A DNA stretch of 18,176 bases from Treponema sp. (GTDB lineage: Bacteria > Spirochaetota > Spirochaetia > Treponematales > Breznakiellaceae). The notes beneath the pieces are model-generated. The model saw nothing but the letters and a program-made list of their open reading frames with translations. It ran no database searches and had not been told where the DNA came from. Shown here piece after piece: positions 15,468 through 18,176 of this stretch. Positions within the stretch are counted from its first letter, which is position 1. Every line of letters starts with the position of its first letter. Where the stretch lies: assembly GCA_031283505.1 (NCBI GenBank), contig JAITBO010000062.1, positions 1-18,176 on the forward strand. Reading direction: 5' to 3'. The translations under genes were made by a program, and so were the position numbers.

Positions 15468-17228
15468 ATGTTGGAATTAAAAGATTATATAGCCGACTGG
15501 CCGGATATTCCCTATCCGAATTTTGTTGCATGGCTTGAGGCGGGCCAACAAAAATGGGGAAATAAAAAAGCTATTTATTACCGTTCCGGAAAGCAAAAAA
15601 ACTTTACTATTTGGACATATAATAAACTTGCTGAGGAATGTAAGCGTATTGCACGGGGACTTTTGGCTGCGGGACTTACCAAAGGCGACCGGGTTGTCCT
15701 CTGGGCCGAGAACCGACCGGAGTGGATGGCGGTATGGCTCGGAAGCGCCATTGCCGGAACAGTTGTCGTGCCGGTGGATTTTCTTGTCTCCGAGCAGGAA
15801 TGTGTCAATATTCTAAAGCTCACCAAAGCCAAAGCTTTTTTTTATTCCGCCCGGAAGCAGGGATTTGCAGATTCTCTGGGCGAGGCCGGCCCCAACCAGG
15901 ATATTTCCCTGAATGTCCTTTCCTGCGTTAGCAATGACGGAAAGCCCGCTTTTGATTCCTTCGGCCTTGATGCGGCGGATCAAAAACTACCCGCCGTCAC
16001 GGACATCGCGGAGCATGACCCGGTTTCCATCGTGTTTACCTCCGGTACCACCGGCTTTGCCAAAGGCGTGACCCTGCATCACAAGGGGATCATCGCCAAC
16101 ACCAGTGCCGCCATTATTTCACTGCGGGCCCACGGCCGGGACGTATTCATCAACGTTCTGCCCCTGCACCATACCTACCCAACCACCTGTTCCTTTATGG
16201 CCCCCCTGTCCTTGGGGGCGGCCACCATCATCGTGGAAAAACTGGTCGGCAAGGTCGTCATTGACGACATCCGGGACGCCGGAGGCACCTTCCTCATAGC
16301 CGTTCCCCTCCTCTACGACAAGGTGAAGACAGCTATAGATCAGGGTTACCAGAAGCTCCCCGGTATCGTAAAGGGGGTCCTCAATATCTTCCGGAAGATC
16401 GCCCTGGAAAAGGCCAAGAAAGGCGATTACGTATTCGGCCAGAAGTTCTTCATGTTCATCCGCAAAAAGGCGGGATTTGCCTCAGTCCGTATAATGGTCG
16501 CGGGCGGCGGGCCGTTAAACCCCCAAACGGCGGACTTTTTTGATTCCCTGGGTTTCAATATCGTTCAGGGCTATGGTATGAGCGAAAACAGTCCTCTTAT
16601 CAGCGTAAGCACCCCCTGGCACAAGAACAATTATTCCGTGGGCCTGCGGGTCAAATACACGGATGTCAAAATCGTCGATAAGAACGAAGAAGGCATAGGC
16701 GAAATTGCGGTCAAATCCCCGTCCCTTATGCTCGGTTATTGGGAAAACCCGGAGGCCACAAGGGAAGTCTTCACCGAAGACGGCTATCTTCTAACCGGCG
16801 ACCTAGGTTACATCGACGACAAAGGCTTCATTTTTATCAATGGCCGGCAAAAGAACCTCATCGTAAGTTCCGGTGGCAAGAACATCTATCCCGAGGAAAT
16901 CGAGGCCCACTTTGAGGGTTCCCGAATAGTGGGGGAAATCATCGTGGTTGGCCGGAAGGAAGCCGAATTCGGCGGCGAACAGATCTTCGCCGTGGTTGTC
17001 CCCCATCACGAGAACCTTGCGGTTGATTACCCCGGCAAAGACCTGAGCGATGACTTTATCCACGAGTTGGTCAAGAAGGAGATTGAGCAGATCAACCGTA
17101 CCTTGGCGGGCTACAAGAAGATCACCAATTTTACCCTGCGGAAGGAACCCTTTGAGAAGAATGCCCAACAAAAGATCAAACGGTTCCTTTATAAGGACTA
17201 CGCTAAAGCTTCGCAAAAAAAAGAGTGA
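15468..17228 (+). CDS. long-chain fatty acid-CoA ligase (AMP-forming)
   Basis: Adenylate-forming enzyme of 586 residues. It activates a fatty acid with ATP to an acyl-AMP and passes it to CoA, probably to use scavenged fatty acids. Motif A3, TSGTTGFAKG, is at 191-200. GYGMSEN (368-374) is the A5 region. TGDLG (443-447) carries the A7 aspartate. GRQKNLIVSSGGKNIYP (459-475) contains the A8 hinge. The C-terminal catalytic lysine is K569 in QQKIKR, which takes the place of the usual GKIxR; the preceding residues differ from the common T/A-G form but the Lys is kept. Length and the N-terminal region fit bacterial FadD-like ligases, with no membrane segment. Acyl-acyl carrier protein synthetases of the same fold cannot be ruled out. 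A leaderless start is suggested by the promoter position. Confidence 0.92.
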   Translation: MLELKDYIADWPDIPYPNFVAWLEAGQQKWGNKKAIYYRSGKQKNFTIWTYNKLAEECKRIARGLLAAGLTKGDRVVLWAENRPEWMAVWLGSAIAGTVVVPVDFLVSEQECVNILKLTKAKAFFYSARKQGFADSLGEAGPNQDISLNVLSCVSNDGKPAFDSFGLDAADQKLPAVTDIAEHDPVSIVFTSGTTGFAKGVTLHHKGIIANTSAAIISLRAHGRDVFINVLPLHHTYPTTCSFMAPLSLGAATIIVEKLVGKVVIDDIRDAGGTFLIAVPLLYDKVKTAIDQGYQKLPGIVKGVLNIFRKIALEKAKKGDYVFGQKFFMFIRKKAGFASVRIMVAGGGPLNPQTADFFDSLGFNIVQGYGMSENSPLISVSTPWHKNNYSVGLRVKYTDVKIVDKNEEGIGEIAVKSPSLMLGYWENPEATREVFTEDGYLLTGDLGYIDDKGFIFINGRQKNLIVSSGGKNIYPEEIEAHFEGSRIVGEIIVVGRKEAEFGGEQIFAVVVPHHENLAVDYPGKDLSDDFIHELVKKEIEQINRTLAGYKKITNFTLRKEPFEKNAQQKIKRFLYKDYAKASQKKE

Positions 17229-17361
17229 CAGCCCGAAAGCCGCCCAGCCCTTAAACCCCGGACATACGCTGCCGGACAGCCTCTATTAATTTGGGCGCAC
17301 CCAGCGCAAGCGCCGGGCCGGGTTATCCGCTTAAACCGCTTCTATCCCTTGCGCGTATAAA

Positions 17362-17389
17362 AAACGCCGCCCCATGTAGGGCGGCGTTT
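17362..17389. terminator. bidirectional hairpin terminator
   Basis: An 11-bp perfect stem, AAACGCCGCCC (17362-17372) with its complement (17379-17389), encloses a 6-base loop. Read on the minus strand the stem is followed by six T (from 17364 down to 17359), a good intrinsic terminator for the surface-repeat pseudogene. On the plus strand only TTTA follows, so it is weaker for the acyl-CoA ligase, whose stop is 133 bases upstream. Confidence 0.75.
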
Positions 17390-17406
17390 AACGGCCTTAC
17401 CGGGGA

Positions 17407-17952
17407 TTACCAGCCGCTATATATGCCGTCTTTGGGATTGTAGACCATCTCGTTGCCTTTTTCCAGGGTGGTATCTCTATACCCGAACAGAAAGGCATAG
17501 ACCGCATGGCTTTGGTATCCACGCTGTTGTCTGTCGCGTCCTTTACGAGATTGCGTTTATCTTTGCCATCAATGACAGGACCGTTGGATCCGTAAATGAC
17601 GCCGCCGGTCTTTACGAAGAGTACAGAAGAAGAGAAGAGGTATACCCCGCCGCCGGCGTAGTTGAGTTGGACGTAGTAGGAGGCGTCGGCGCCAGGTTTG
17701 GAGGAGGTGGCGGAGAAGGAGACTGTATTGCTGGATATTTCCCCACCACTTATGGTAAACGTACCGTTCGCCGCCACATATACCCCGCCGCCATAGGAAT
17801 AGCCGCGGGCGTAGGAGGAGGAGAAGGTTGTATTGCCGGATATTTCCCCCGCCGTTCATGGTAAATTCACTGCCGGTAGACACCGATACCCCGTGGATGT
17901 TATCGGTGTCTACGCTGGTTCCCGCCAGAATCAGACTGCCTTCCAGGGTCAC
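17407..17952 (-). pseudogene. surface-repeat (glycine-rich beta-helix type) protein, frameshifted 3' fragment
   Basis: The minus strand encodes two copies of a repeat with the form FTxxGGEISxNT, each followed by a serine-rich stretch and GGGVY, as in large predicted surface beta-helix proteins of spirochaetes and other bacteria. Two frameshifts break it. At 17846-17850 a run of five G (minus strand) holds one base too many; the second copy has four G at the same place and reads through. Near 17505-17512 one base is missing before AVYAFLFGYRD. With both repaired the frame ends neatly in DGIYSGW and TAA (17407-17409). Upstream of GTG 17952 the frame is open to a stop near 18137 but has no good start or signal peptide, so the 5' part is gone or rearranged. 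A good terminator follows. Confidence 0.7.
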
Positions 17953-18176
17953 TTTGGCCTTGTGTGGGCTATCAGTGAAAATAGGAATTGCAAGCCAGCC
18001 ACTAAAAGCCTGTAAGTCTTTATAATATAAGGAATTAGCGCAAAATACCCTCTGAAAATTCCCATTTTCAAAATGCGAAAAAAAGCGAAAAACCCACTGA
18101 AAACGCGACTGGGGGGCGACTTTTGACCAGGTTCTTTAAGGGGCTTTAATACCCTTTAAATGCCTCTTTATGCCAG
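17953..18176. other. right-edge region with phased A-tracts and CTTTAA repeats
   Basis: No gene is recognised. Short A-tracts centred near 18056, 18071, 18081, 18090 and 18101 are about 10 bp apart, as in bent DNA. CTTTAA recurs exactly every 10 bp at 18134, 18144 and 18154. On the minus strand the frame entering the pseudogene stays open from about 18137 but lacks a start codon. An AT-rich patch at 18021-18030 could hold a promoter pointing at the pseudogene. Confidence 0.35.

Noticed and set aside
17667..18025. Small plus-strand open frames across the surface-repeat fragment
   Set aside because: They are antisense to the glycine-rich repeats, which the minus strand encodes clearly after two frameshift corrections.
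1..18176. CRISPR array, tRNA, rRNA or complete insertion sequence
   Set aside because: No regularly spaced direct repeats, no cloverleaf with CCA-type end, no rRNA motif and no transposase frame were found by eye.

Overview
The window looks like a chromosomal stretch of a spirochaete of the Treponema type, probably a host- or gut-associated anaerobe. This is inferred from gene content (a giant 2-hydroxyacyl-CoA dehydratase-activase fusion, a HAMP adenylate cyclase, a relaxed-lipobox DUF3298 lipoprotein, a glycine-rich surface-repeat fragment) and from GC-rich genes separated by AT-rich or palindrome-loaded spacers. No species can be fixed from the sequence alone.

Layout. 1-194: AT-rich leader with an ATT microsatellite and a possible tail of an upstream gene. 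195-4619 (+): a 1474-residue iron-sulfur protein fusing two BadF/HgdC-type ATPase modules, a four-cysteine motif and two HgdB-like modules. 4690-7458 (+): a tight three-gene run, patatin-like lipase, serine O-acetyltransferase and the GTPase Era, with a 17-bp overlap and then a 1-bp overlap, probably driven from a TATAAT at 4654. 7512-8756 (-): a glycerol kinase that stops about 80-90 residues early. 8757-8997: a palindromic repeat and a very GC-rich hairpin block. 8998-9786 (-) and 9845-10684 (+): a methyltransferase and a DUF3298 lipoprotein, divergent, both with a -10 hexamer almost touching the start codon. 10685-10982: a second palindrome and a possible decayed small gene. 10983-11195 (+): a 70-residue unknown protein. 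11196-11446: a structured element with mutually exclusive hairpins. 11447-13129 (+): a membrane class III adenylate cyclase. 13130-13332: a third palindrome. 13333-14130 (-): a polytopic membrane protein, divergent from 14229-15368 (+), a DUF4062 protein with a basic AT-hook-like tail. 15468-17228 (+): a long-chain acyl-CoA ligase. 17362-17389: a bidirectional terminator. 17407-17952 (-): a frameshifted, 5'-truncated surface-repeat pseudogene.

Themes. Housekeeping and metabolic genes (Era, serine acetyltransferase, acyl-CoA ligase, cyclase) alternate with signs of decay (truncated glpK, frameshifted repeat protein, possible amber-interrupted ORF) and with dispersed palindromes. The best candidates for something undescribed are the DUF4062/AT-hook protein, the palindrome family whose arms differ by matching changes, the alternative-pairing element at 11207-11321, and a recurring start architecture (four genes with a -10 hexamer 6-8 bp before ATG and little or no Shine-Dalgarno) that suggests leaderless transcripts. 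No CRISPR array, rRNA, tRNA or intact insertion sequence was seen.
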